Shown here in pieces: positions 9,464 to 17,299 of a DNA stretch of 52,651 nt (position 1 is its first letter; every line of letters starts with the position of its first letter). This DNA is from Verrucomicrobiota bacterium. Lineage in GTDB: Bacteria > Verrucomicrobiota > Verrucomicrobiia > Limisphaerales > Fontisphaeraceae. Under the pieces are notes generated by a model that was not told the DNA's origin, did no database searches, and saw only the letters and a program-made list of their open reading frames with translations. The translations under genes were made by a program, and so were the position numbers. The stretch lies in NCBI GenBank assembly GCA_037139415.1, contig JBAXGN010000024.1, positions 1-52,651 of the forward strand, written 5' to 3'.

Positions 9464-11845
9464 TTAGCTGACGCTGCGCGGGTCAACCCCAGATGCGAGT
9501 GTGAGGGGATAGGACTTCCCGGCCTTGGTGTTGAATTCCCAGCCCTTGTCACCGCACACGACCCGGCAAGGCAGTCCTGCCTTGGAATGGATCATGGCTC
9601 GGGTCAAGCGGCCGTCCTCCCAGCGCATGTCCACCTCAAATCCGCCGCGCGCACAAAGACCGGTGACCTTCCCGGTCGGCCAAGCCTTGGGCAGCGCGGG
9701 CAGAAGATGAATCCGTCCGGTGTGGCTTTGCACCAGCATTTCGCAGAATCCGGCGGCCGCGCCGAAATTGCCATCAATCTGGAATGGTGGATGGGAGTCG
9801 AACAGGTTCGGGTAAACGCCGCCGCCGCTCTTGCCGTAGATGGTTTTCGTTTCGCGGACCACGTTCAACAGGCTTCGCAGCATGGTGTAGGCGTGATCGC
9901 CGTCCCAGAGCCTGGCCCAGAAATTGATCTTCCAAGCGCGACTCCAGCCAGTGCTTTGGTCGCCGCGGGCTTGCAAGGAGACCCGGGCGGCCGCGGCAAG
10001 TTCGGGGGTGGTGGCGCGAGTGATCTGGCGGCCGGGATACAAGGCGAACAGATGGGAGACGTGCCGATGATCGTCCTTGGGATCGTCCTTGTCGGCTTCC
10101 CATTCCTGCAATTGCCCCCAGCGCCCGATCTTCGGCTTGAGCAACTTGTCCCGAAGGCCGGCGATGTGATCCCGGAATTCCTTGTCATCGCCCAGCACAT
10201 CGGCAGCCTCGATCGTGTTGGTGAACAGGTCGTAAATAATCTCCTGATCGTAAGTCACGCCTTCCTCGGCAGGGCCATGCTCGGGTGACCAACCGTCGGG
10301 GGTGACGAGCGTGCCGTCCGGTCGCTGTTTCAGGTGATCGTCCCAGAACTGGCAGACTTCCTTGAGCACGGGATAGGCGGTCTGGCGGAGATAGGCCTGG
10401 TCACGGCTAAAGGCGAAATATTCCCACAGATGCTGCGCATACCACGCGCTGCCGGGCGGGTTCCACTTCCAATACGAAACGCCGCACGCGTTGTTCATCG
10501 TCTGAACGGTCCAGCCCCGGACCTTGCCGTATTTTCTCCGCGTGTTCTTCGCGCTGACCTCGCGGATGCTGGTGACGTAGTCGATGAATGGCCGGTGGCA
10601 TTCGGCGAGGTTGGTCGGCTCGGCCGGCCAGTAGTTCATCTCGACGTTGATGTTCGAGTGGTAGTCGCCAGCCCAGGCGGGCTCGTTGCTGTCGTTCCAG
10701 ATTCCCTGGAGATTGGCGGGCAAGGATCCCGGTCGCGAGCAACTGATCAGCAGATAGCGGCCAAACTGGCAGAACAAGGCTTCGAGATTCGGATCGGACG
10801 TCTTGTTTTTTACATAGTCCTCCAGCCGCGCCAAGGTGGTCTTGGTCAGCAGATCCGGCGCGGTGGTTCCCACATCGAGACTAAATCGGCGGAAGAGGGA
10901 TTGATAATCTTTCACATGCCGCGCCAATAGCTCCGACACGCTCTGCCTGGCGGCGGAATCCACCCGCTTCGTGACGGCAGCGTGGGGATGCACGCCCAGC
11001 CACTGCTTGGTGTCATCCTGGAGAAAGTTCGTGCCCGCGCTGAGAATCAAGGCCACGCTGTCGCACTGGTCAAAGGCCAGGCTCGTTCCAGGCACGACAA
11101 TGTTCCACGGGTTTTTCGCGCCGCCCTCGTCCTGCTTCATCGCGACCGTGCCTTTTTTGTGCAGCACGAGCAACTGGGCTTCATATTCAAAACCATTGCG
11201 CAACTTGCCCACCGAGCTGAGCTTGTTGCCATCGGCGGCAATCCGCGCCTGGTGCATATCCGTGAGCTGAATGCGGCCGGCGCAGGCGGCGGGTTTGTTG
11301 GCCGTCAGGTGGATCACTATGACTCCGTCGGGATGGCTGGCGAAGGCGGTGCGTTGATAGCGCACCTCATTGTATTCATAAGTCACCTGATGAACGGCGC
11401 GATCAAGGTCGAGCGCCTGCCGGTAATGGGTCACCTTGGAAAAGTCGTGCCCGAGATGGATGAGGATGTCGCCGAACGCTTGATAGGCCCCCAGATCCTG
11501 GCCCTCGTCACCAAGTCCCTCGACAGCCATGCGGGTTCCGGACCAGAGACGGATCTCATTGAACTGTATTCGCTCGACTTCGGTGCCGCCAAAGAGCATT
11601 GCGCCCATGGGGCCATTGCCGATCGGCAAGGCTTCCGTCATCCATACTTTTGCCGGACAATCATACCACAGGCACAATTTGCCCGGGGCGACCACCCGAT
11701 CAGGGTCTTCCTGCGCCAACGCACCCCTGCCCGTCAGCGGTTCAAAGCCCAGCTCCGTCGTCGCCAGGGAGGCGGCAAGCAGGAAGTGACGCCGCGACAT
11801 GGCATTCTCTGGTGTGGCGGCTTTGTTGGTCATAATTGATTTCAT
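9464..11845 (-). CDS. GH95 family glycosidase (alpha-L-fucosidase / alpha-L-galactosidase), Tat-exported
   Basis: A 793-aa protein, the usual length for GH95. It has a twin-arginine-like signal (SRRHFLLAASLATTELGF, about residues 17-34). The N-terminal beta domain has the family hallmarks LWYDCPAKVWMTEALPIGNG and IQFNEIRLWSG. The (alpha/alpha)6 barrel has NLQGIWNDSNEPAWAGDYHS, NINVEMNYWPAEPTNL, DGWSPEHGP and FQIDGNFGAAAGFCE. The Asn of NVEMNYW and the Asp of QIDGNFG sit in conserved catalytic regions of the family. GH95 enzymes release alpha-1,2-linked L-fucose, or L-galactose in pectin RG-II, by inversion. The choice between these sugars cannot be made from sequence by eye. It lies between an M24 peptidase and an S9 peptidase, so fucosylated glycoproteins are a possible target. 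Confidence 0.9.
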   Translation of the reverse strand: MKSIMTNKAATPENAMSRRHFLLAASLATTELGFEPLTGRGALAQEDPDRVVAPGKLCLWYDCPAKVWMTEALPIGNGPMGAMLFGGTEVERIQFNEIRLWSGTRMAVEGLGDEGQDLGAYQAFGDILIHLGHDFSKVTHYRQALDLDRAVHQVTYEYNEVRYQRTAFASHPDGVIVIHLTANKPAACAGRIQLTDMHQARIAADGNKLSSVGKLRNGFEYEAQLLVLHKKGTVAMKQDEGGAKNPWNIVVPGTSLAFDQCDSVALILSAGTNFLQDDTKQWLGVHPHAAVTKRVDSAARQSVSELLARHVKDYQSLFRRFSLDVGTTAPDLLTKTTLARLEDYVKNKTSDPNLEALFCQFGRYLLISCSRPGSLPANLQGIWNDSNEPAWAGDYHSNINVEMNYWPAEPTNLAECHRPFIDYVTSIREVSAKNTRRKYGKVRGWTVQTMNNACGVSYWKWNPPGSAWYAQHLWEYFAFSRDQAYLRQTAYPVLKEVCQFWDDHLKQRPDGTLVTPDGWSPEHGPAEEGVTYDQEIIYDLFTNTIEAADVLGDDKEFRDHIAGLRDKLLKPKIGRWGQLQEWEADKDDPKDDHRHVSHLFALYPGRQITRATTPELAAAARVSLQARGDQSTGWSRAWKINFWARLWDGDHAYTMLRSLLNVVRETKTIYGKSGGGVYPNLFDSHPPFQIDGNFGAAAGFCEMLVQSHTGRIHLLPALPKAWPTGKVTGLCARGGFEVDMRWEDGRLTRAMIHSKAGLPCRVVCGDKGWEFNTKAGKSYPLTLASGVDPRSVS

Positions 11846-11910
11846 TTCGGAGTGGACTGTCCCTCCGTGTTCAGATTTGCTTGGTCTGTTTCATTCATAC
11901 AGGTCATGCA

Positions 11911-13086
11911 TCAGCACAGCCGCACAAATTCCGTCTGCATTTCCCCGGTCACCCGGGCGCTGTGTTCTTCCACAAAAACATTGACCTCCGTGCGCACCCC
12001 AAAGTCCGGCAGGTAGAGGGCCGGCTCGACCGAGAAGCAAGTCCAGGGGATGACTGGCCGCTCATCGTGTGTCTCCGTGTTGTCCATGTTGGCGCCCACG
12101 CCGTGGACTTCGCGCCCGATGGAATGTCCGGTCCGGTGCCGGATGTGCGCGCCCATCCCGCACGACTCGATATGGCCGCGTACCGCATCGTCCACTTCAA
12201 ACCCGCGCAAAGTACGACCAGCGGCGACCGCCTCTTGGACGAGGCGAATGCCGGCATCCCGCGCGCCCAACACCACGCCAAACGCATTCCACATTCGCGC
12301 GGGCACTTCGTCCCCGCAAAAGGCCATCCAGGTGATGTCGTAATAGACGGCGTCGGGTTCATCGTTGAGCTTCGCCCACAGATCCAGCAGCACCAGGTCG
12401 CCGCGGCGAATGGAAGCGCTGCCCGACTCGGGCGGCGAATAGTGCGAATCCGCGGCGTTGACGTTGGCGCCCACGATGGGAGGCCAATTGGTCAGCAGTC
12501 CGCGCTCCTTAAACCGCCGCATAACGAATTGTTGGACACCGTATTCGTTTAACGATTGCCCGGCGCGCGTAGCCTGCTTGATATACTCGAAGGCCTCGTG
12601 CCGGATCTGGTCCACCCGGCGGCCCGCTTCCAGGTGCATTTCGAATTGGGCGGATGTCCACTTCGCCTCAAAGATCTGGATCAGTTCGGCGGAACTTGCC
12701 ACCTCCACACCAAGGCTGCGGATCAATTCCACCGTACCCGCGTCCACGTTGGCCACATACGGCACCGCACACCGCGGCGAGTATTGCATGGCGACTATTT
12801 TTGCTCCTTCCAGAAGCTGCCGCAATCCGGCCTCCTGCTCCTGCCAGCGCGCGTAGGGAATCTTTGCTCCCGGCAAGGCATCAAGCACATGCGGCTCTAC
12901 CTGATGCGTCAGTCCGCGCGGTTCGCCGTGCGTCGGGATGAAGTAGTACCAACGGCGGCTGACGTGACCGGGCGGCTTCAGGCCCAGCACGCGGTAAGCG
13001 AGCGGATCGCGCTCGTGATGGTCAAAAAACAACCAGCCGTCGAGGCCGGTTTTCCGCAGTTCCCGCTGAATGGCATCCAAGTTCAT
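11911..13086 (-). CDS. M24 family metallopeptidase (Xaa-Pro peptidase / prolidase type)
   Basis: A 391-aa protein without a signal peptide, so probably cytoplasmic. It has an N-terminal creatinase-like domain (about residues 1-150) and a C-terminal pita-bread domain. The five metal ligands can be assigned: Asp in VLLDLWAKL, Asp in VYYDITW, His in GHSIGREVHGVG, Glu in FSVEPALYLP and Glu in VRTEVNVFVE. Members hydrolyse the bond before proline in Xaa-Pro dipeptides or at the N-terminus of peptides. Its 3' neighbour is the GH95 gene. Its ATG overlaps the stop of the DapA-family gene by 4 nt, so the two are likely co-translated. With the S9 peptidase and the POT transporter, it suggests uptake and breakdown of proline-rich peptides. 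Confidence 0.85.
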   Translation of the reverse strand: MNLDAIQRELRKTGLDGWLFFDHHERDPLAYRVLGLKPPGHVSRRWYYFIPTHGEPRGLTHQVEPHVLDALPGAKIPYARWQEQEAGLRQLLEGAKIVAMQYSPRCAVPYVANVDAGTVELIRSLGVEVASSAELIQIFEAKWTSAQFEMHLEAGRRVDQIRHEAFEYIKQATRAGQSLNEYGVQQFVMRRFKERGLLTNWPPIVGANVNAADSHYSPPESGSASIRRGDLVLLDLWAKLNDEPDAVYYDITWMAFCGDEVPARMWNAFGVVLGARDAGIRLVQEAVAAGRTLRGFEVDDAVRGHIESCGMGAHIRHRTGHSIGREVHGVGANMDNTETHDERPVIPWTCFSVEPALYLPDFGVRTEVNVFVEEHSARVTGEMQTEFVRLC

Positions 13087-13997
13087 AACTTTCCTTTTTG
13101 CACGCGCTGACCTTCGGGTATCTCCGCGAGAGCGGCTTTAAGTTGACGAAGTTCGGGGGGCGTGGCCGCGCGCAACGGGGCGCGCGGTGCGCCGACCGGT
13201 CGCCCCATCAGGCCGCACGCCGCCTTGACCCATTGGGTGTATTTGCCGCCGCCTTCCATCAAGTTCAGCAGCGGCAGCATCTGGAAATAGAGCTTGCGAG
13301 CCGCCGCGAAATCGTGTTTTTCAATCATCAGCCGGTACAACTCGACATGCGAGCGCGGCACAACATTGGCCACACCGCCGACCCACCCGACCACGCCCAA
13401 GGCGAGACTCTCGAAAGCCACGGTGTCGCCACCGCAGAAAATGCCCAGCCGATCGCCGCACCGCCGCAAAAGTGTGCTGATGCGTCCAATCTCACCAGTG
13501 CTTTCCTTGACATAACGCACGCGCGGCAGTTCGGCTAACTGTTCGATGAATTCCGGCGTCATATCCACTCCGGTTCTTCCCGGATAGTTGTAGAGCATGA
13601 TCGGAATACCGATGGCGTCGTTGACCGCCTTAATGTGGGCGTGGAGTTCCTCGGGCTGCGGCAGCGAATAATAAGGCGGTGCCAGCATCACCCCGTCACA
13701 GCCGAGTTGCTCGGCTTCCCGGCTGAAGGCAATCACGTCGCGCGTTGAGCCGGCGTTAGTGCCCGCTACCACCGGAACACGGGCACTGGCGGCCTCCAGC
13801 GTGGCCTTGAGCACGTTCCTGCGCTCTTCGGCGGTGAGGGCATAAAACTCGCCCGTGCTGCCCAGAGGAATCAGTCCGTGGACACCTGCAGCGATCAGTG
13901 TTTCGACCTGCTTCGCCAGGGTTTTGAAGTCAATCTCCTCGTTCGCCTTCATCGGCGTGACTAGGGCGACGAGGACACCGTGCAATTTCGTTTTCAT
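13083..13997 (-). CDS. DapA-family (DHDPS / N-acetylneuraminate lyase superfamily) class I aldolase or lyase
   Basis: This 304-aa product is cytoplasmic and full length for PF00701. GSTGE (residues 46-50) is the carboxylate-binding loop, LYNYPGRTG has the catalytic Tyr136, and VRYVKEST has the Schiff-base Lys164. It is probably not the biosynthetic dapA, because the context is catabolic. Relatives in degradation loci act as N-acetylneuraminate lyase, KDG aldolase or hydroxyproline-pathway 1-pyrroline-4-hydroxy-2-carboxylate deaminase. The C-terminal part (GGVANVVPRSHVELYRLM, then LPLLNLMEGG) resembles the last group in my memory, but this is unverified. A linked M24 peptidase (4-nt overlap) and a nearby ALDH and peptide importer fit that reading. 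Sialic acid lyase would instead fit the distant O-acetylesterase at 23535-25514. Confidence 0.8.
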   Translation of the reverse strand: MKTKLHGVLVALVTPMKANEEIDFKTLAKQVETLIAAGVHGLIPLGSTGEFYALTAEERRNVLKATLEAASARVPVVAGTNAGSTRDVIAFSREAEQLGCDGVMLAPPYYSLPQPEELHAHIKAVNDAIGIPIMLYNYPGRTGVDMTPEFIEQLAELPRVRYVKESTGEIGRISTLLRRCGDRLGIFCGGDTVAFESLALGVVGWVGGVANVVPRSHVELYRLMIEKHDFAAARKLYFQMLPLLNLMEGGGKYTQWVKAACGLMGRPVGAPRAPLRAATPPELRQLKAALAEIPEGQRVQKGKL

Positions 13998-14103
13998 ATT
14001 CTGTTTGCTGTTTAATCGTGTTTTACCACTCCAGTTTCATTTCCCGTGTTTCTTCAATAAACTGCCCTATGGTTTCCCTCGTAAGAACGAACAAAGACAT
14101 GGG

Positions 14104-15906
14104 TCATTGGCTTGATTGCCGCGTTACGATGGGAACGTAACCCACCTCCAAGCCCTTGGGTGGTGTCACCAGCAGAGCGGGATCCAGCGCCACCAGCTTC
14201 CCCTGCGACGGCGCGGCCATGTAGTCCCGGTCAATCGGCCAGTTCGCATGGATCTTTTCGACGAAGGCTTGCAACTTCGCCTTCTTCTCTTCGGACCAGC
14301 TATACTGCTGGAAAGACGGCTGATCCACAAAACGGTACCACGAGTAGGTAACCACGGAACCGTCGGTGAGCTTGACTGTAAACGGCCCTTGTTTCGGGCC
14401 AGGCCGACTCCATGCACCGATGGTCGGCGAGGTGTAGGGCACTCCGGGTTTCGCCAGTTTGAATTCCTTTGCCGGCAACTGTGTCTCCGCCGGGACTTCC
14501 TTAGCTGCCACGGCGACGCGTTCCTCCCCGACCTGTTTGAAATACTGCGGGAACAAACCTTTAGGACTGATCTCGCTGTTGAGCCATTCCAGACCCCACA
14601 CGTCGCCTTCGAACACTTTGTTGGCAAAGACGCTCTCAACACCGGTTAATTTCTTTTTGTCCTGGTCGTAGCGCGTGGTCCGCGGTGTTAACTTGGATTT
14701 CCAGGAACCCTTCCCGTCGAAATGTCCGGCGCAGACCGGGCCGCCGTTGCGCCAGGTCTTGAAGGCATCGCTGAGAGCCGCCTTCGAGTAATAGGTCACA
14801 TCTTGCACCAGGAGGGTTCGCCCCTGGCTGTCCACCGGGAATTGCAGCTTGGGAATTTTAGAATAAACCACTCCCTTCGCATCCTGGCCGTCGAAACGTG
14901 GCACGGTATTGATCTCCATGGCACCGCCCCCCATGTTGCCCGGGCGCGCATCGAGTCCGCGTCCGTATAGGAAGGGATAGTTGAAGAGTTTGCCGATCTT
15001 GCTCCAGGTCTCCGGAATGTAATAGGCGATGGGCCCCTTGAAATTGGCTGCGCTCAAGAAACAGGTCCAACTCTGGTCCCCCGTGGGCGGATCGCCGGTG
15101 GTGGGATCGGTAAATGGCAAGGCCATCCAGGTATAGCCGAGGAACAGGCTGGAGGTTGGCGACCGCAGGCTGGCAGGCTCGAAAGGGAGCGCATCGGGAG
15201 GAATCAGCAGCCGGTTGCTCAGTTGGGCGATACCCAAGCGATTATCCGGCAACGCTTCGTTGCTGTAAAAGAACGACCATCCAGGCGAACCGACTTCGTA
15301 GTCATAGCATTGGGGTGTGGCGTTCAGGCTGAATTTCGGCGGGCCGTAGCGGAAATGGTTTCCTGCCCAATAACCCAGGCCGCCTTCCACAGTTTGGAAC
15401 ACACTGCCCCATGTGGGGCCGCGCTCCGGCCACTTTCGGGCCAGTGTGCCTTCCGGCGCCAGCGGCTTATCCTTGTTATCGGAATTGTCCGGAGAGATCC
15501 AGCAACCGGCCAGGCCAATTTGAAAATTGGCCAGCGGCTGGTCAATCAGCGGCCAGACTGCGGAGTAAAACCCCATGCCCGCGCTGTATTCAGATTTGGC
15601 GGGCGGGCGGGTGGCACTGTAGCCAATATACCCATGCAGACCTTGGGAATAGGACGTGACCTTGCCGACTGCGGCCTTTGGCGTGTCATTTGCGGCTTGC
15701 CCAGCCCAGGTCCAGGAGAGGAGAGTGAGGATGACTAGCCGGAAGTCCGAAATCCGAAATCCGAAATCCGAAAGAAATCCGAAGCCCGAAGTCCGAACCT
15801 GACTCGCGCCCCATGGCTGACCCAACCTTGGTTTCGGGCTTCGGATTTCGGTCTTCTTTCGGTATTCGGGGATTCGGACTTCGGAATTCAGCATAAACAT
15901 TCTCAT
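14104..15906 (-). CDS. Secreted protein of unknown function, with a repeat inserted in its signal peptide
   Basis: I do not recognise a known family. The 600-aa product has a hydrophobic export segment (RLVILTLLSWTWAGQAAND) that begins only at about residue 56. Before it lie a short MRMFML start and some 50 residues encoded by the TCCGAAA inverted repeat (15741-15889). No alternative ATG, GTG or TTG codon occurs between the repeat and the hydrophobic segment, so the repeat appears to split the signal peptide in frame. The mature part contains YSAVWPLIDQPLANFQIGLA, VEGGLGYWAGNHF and GYTWMALPFTDPTTG; a beta-rich fold is likely. A degraded paralogue lies at 22754-22961. It is transcribed after the Gfo/Idh/MocA gene, 28 nt away, and precedes dapA-like by about 100 nt. 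Confidence 0.65.
   Translation of the reverse strand: MRMFMLNSEVRIPEYRKKTEIRSPKPRLGQPWGASQVRTSGFGFLSDFGFRISDFRLVILTLLSWTWAGQAANDTPKAAVGKVTSYSQGLHGYIGYSATRPPAKSEYSAGMGFYSAVWPLIDQPLANFQIGLAGCWISPDNSDNKDKPLAPEGTLARKWPERGPTWGSVFQTVEGGLGYWAGNHFRYGPPKFSLNATPQCYDYEVGSPGWSFFYSNEALPDNRLGIAQLSNRLLIPPDALPFEPASLRSPTSSLFLGYTWMALPFTDPTTGDPPTGDQSWTCFLSAANFKGPIAYYIPETWSKIGKLFNYPFLYGRGLDARPGNMGGGAMEINTVPRFDGQDAKGVVYSKIPKLQFPVDSQGRTLLVQDVTYYSKAALSDAFKTWRNGGPVCAGHFDGKGSWKSKLTPRTTRYDQDKKKLTGVESVFANKVFEGDVWGLEWLNSEISPKGLFPQYFKQVGEERVAVAAKEVPAETQLPAKEFKLAKPGVPYTSPTIGAWSRPGPKQGPFTVKLTDGSVVTYSWYRFVDQPSFQQYSWSEEKKAKLQAFVEKIHANWPIDRDYMAAPSQGKLVALDPALLVTPPKGLEVGYVPIVTRQSSQ
15741..15889. repeat. TCCGAAA/TTTCGGA inverted repeat (PVC-type interspersed element)
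   Basis: The left arm (15741-15796) is a run of TCCGAAA units. The right arm (15833-15889) is its imperfect reverse complement, with TTTCGGA and TTCGGGCTTCGGATTTCGG. The loop is about 36 bases. The two arms share AATCCGAAGCCCGAA and CCGAAAGAA when one is reversed, so a long hairpin could form. The translated peptide (FGFLSDFGFRISDF) is of a kind I know from many spurious proteins of PVC genomes. Here the whole element falls inside an open frame and adds about 50 codons. It is likely a non-autonomous mobile or palindromic repeat; no transposase is nearby. Confidence 0.75.
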
Positions 15907-15934
15907 AGGTTTTTAGTTCACCATGTTTTCCAGC

Positions 15935-17230
15935 TCACACGATTTCTTCTTTGGCGGCGTCCCACCGCACCATGCGCCGTTCCTGCTGCGCCTTTAGCGA
16001 CATGAGAAAAGTGGCCGTCTCGATGAAGGCCTCGTCTGCCGAACACTTCGGCGTGCCGCGAGTGCGGATGCAGTTGACCCAATCCACCATGTGATTGGGC
16101 TGGGACGGCGTCTTGCCCCGCGCGTAGCCCTTGGGTATATCAACTCTTTGGTTGTGCGCCGCCGGTGTGATTTCAAACGTGTTGACGTTGTGGGCAATGT
16201 CATCGAACCGCAGGGTGGCGTCGCGACCGCAAATCGTCACCGGCTGGCTGTCCGTGGTGTTCATGCTTCCCTCAAAGGTCACCATGCGGCTCAACTTCTC
16301 AAACTGGTAGGTCGCCACCCAGGTGTCGGGCACCTCGCGGTCGTCGTTGAGGAGGGCAACCTGGCCCGCGCACACGCAGGTGTCCGGGATGCCGTGCCCC
16401 AGCAAATATTGGACAAAATCCATTTCGTGCGATAGCAGGTCTCCCGCATAGCCGGTGCCGTACGCATAATAGCAGCGCCAGTGCCAGAAGTGCCGTTCGT
16501 TCCATGGAATCTTCGGCGCGGTGCCCAGCCACCGGTTCCAGTCCACCTCCTTCACCACCTGTGCCGGGTCAGGCCGTTCCCATTGGCCATAGTAGCCGTA
16601 CCAGCGCCAATTCGCGTGCCCGGGCTCCAGCGATTTGAACCGGCCGGTCCGGACCAGGGTGATGGGGCCGAGTATCCCCTGGGCGATCAGTTCCTTCGCC
16701 TGGAGGGCGCAGGTGGCCTGGCGCGCCTGGTGCCCGAGTTGGAAGACCACCTTGCTGGCCTTCAGCGCGTCGCGCATCCGCTTCGCCTCCGCCAGCGTGC
16801 GGGAGAAACCCTTCTCGCAGTAAATGTCTTTGCCCGCCTTCAACGCATCGAGCACCATCTGGCAGTGCCAGTGGTCCGGTGTGGCAATGACCACCGCGTC
16901 CACCTGGGGATCGGCCAGCAATTCCTGGTAATCCACATACGCTTTCGTGTCCGGGTTGAGACTGCGCTCGATGCCCTTCTGCCGATGCGGCCCATAAACG
17001 TCGCTGATTGCCACCACTTTGACGTTCGGCGCGGCCGCCACGGCGTTCAGCAGGTCCCCCCCGCGCGTCCCGATGCCGATGCAGCCCACACCAATCGTCT
17101 TGCCGGGGGATGGGGCGGAGAGAATCGCCGGTGCGAAAGACGAGGCGGCCACCAGCGTTGTGGCCGTTTGGCCAGTGGTCCGCAGGAATTGGCGGCGGTT
17201 CAGGATAGGGTTGTCGTTTATGGATTTCAT
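15935..17230 (-). CDS. Tat-exported Gfo/Idh/MocA-family oxidoreductase
   Basis: With the ATG at 17230 the product is 431 aa and has a twin-arginine signal, NRRQFLRTTGQTATTLVAAS, within the first 35 residues. A GTG at 17257 is in frame but adds only nine residues. The Rossmann motif is GVGCIGIGTRGGDLLNAV. The usual EKP loop reads YCEKGFSRTLAEA, retaining the lysine, and GDLLSHEMDFVQYLLG carries the expected active-site His region. These NAD(P)-dependent enzymes act on sugars, inositols or their derivatives. Tat-exported members prefolded with cofactor are frequent in Verrucomicrobia and Planctomycetes and are often glycan-active (for example GH109-like). The substrate is not identifiable. The gene sits between the ALDH gene and the 600-aa secreted protein. 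Confidence 0.85.
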   Translation of the reverse strand: MKSINDNPILNRRQFLRTTGQTATTLVAASSFAPAILSAPSPGKTIGVGCIGIGTRGGDLLNAVAAAPNVKVVAISDVYGPHRQKGIERSLNPDTKAYVDYQELLADPQVDAVVIATPDHWHCQMVLDALKAGKDIYCEKGFSRTLAEAKRMRDALKASKVVFQLGHQARQATCALQAKELIAQGILGPITLVRTGRFKSLEPGHANWRWYGYYGQWERPDPAQVVKEVDWNRWLGTAPKIPWNERHFWHWRCYYAYGTGYAGDLLSHEMDFVQYLLGHGIPDTCVCAGQVALLNDDREVPDTWVATYQFEKLSRMVTFEGSMNTTDSQPVTICGRDATLRFDDIAHNVNTFEITPAAHNQRVDIPKGYARGKTPSQPNHMVDWVNCIRTRGTPKCSADEAFIETATFLMSLKAQQERRMVRWDAAKEEIV

Positions 17231-17299
17231 GGTTTTCTTTAAATATTCAAGGTTCACAGCCTTGGTTGGCGATTCAGTTGATTTCCGCCAACCATCGGA

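Noticed and set aside
15741-15889. CRISPR array candidate because of short tandem repeats
   Set aside because: Repeat units are only 7 bases, there are no unique spacers and no cas genes; it is a palindromic element.
16481-17242. A 253-codon plus-strand open frame
   Set aside because: Antisense to the Tat-exported Gfo/Idh/MocA gene, whose Rossmann and Tat motifs are clear.
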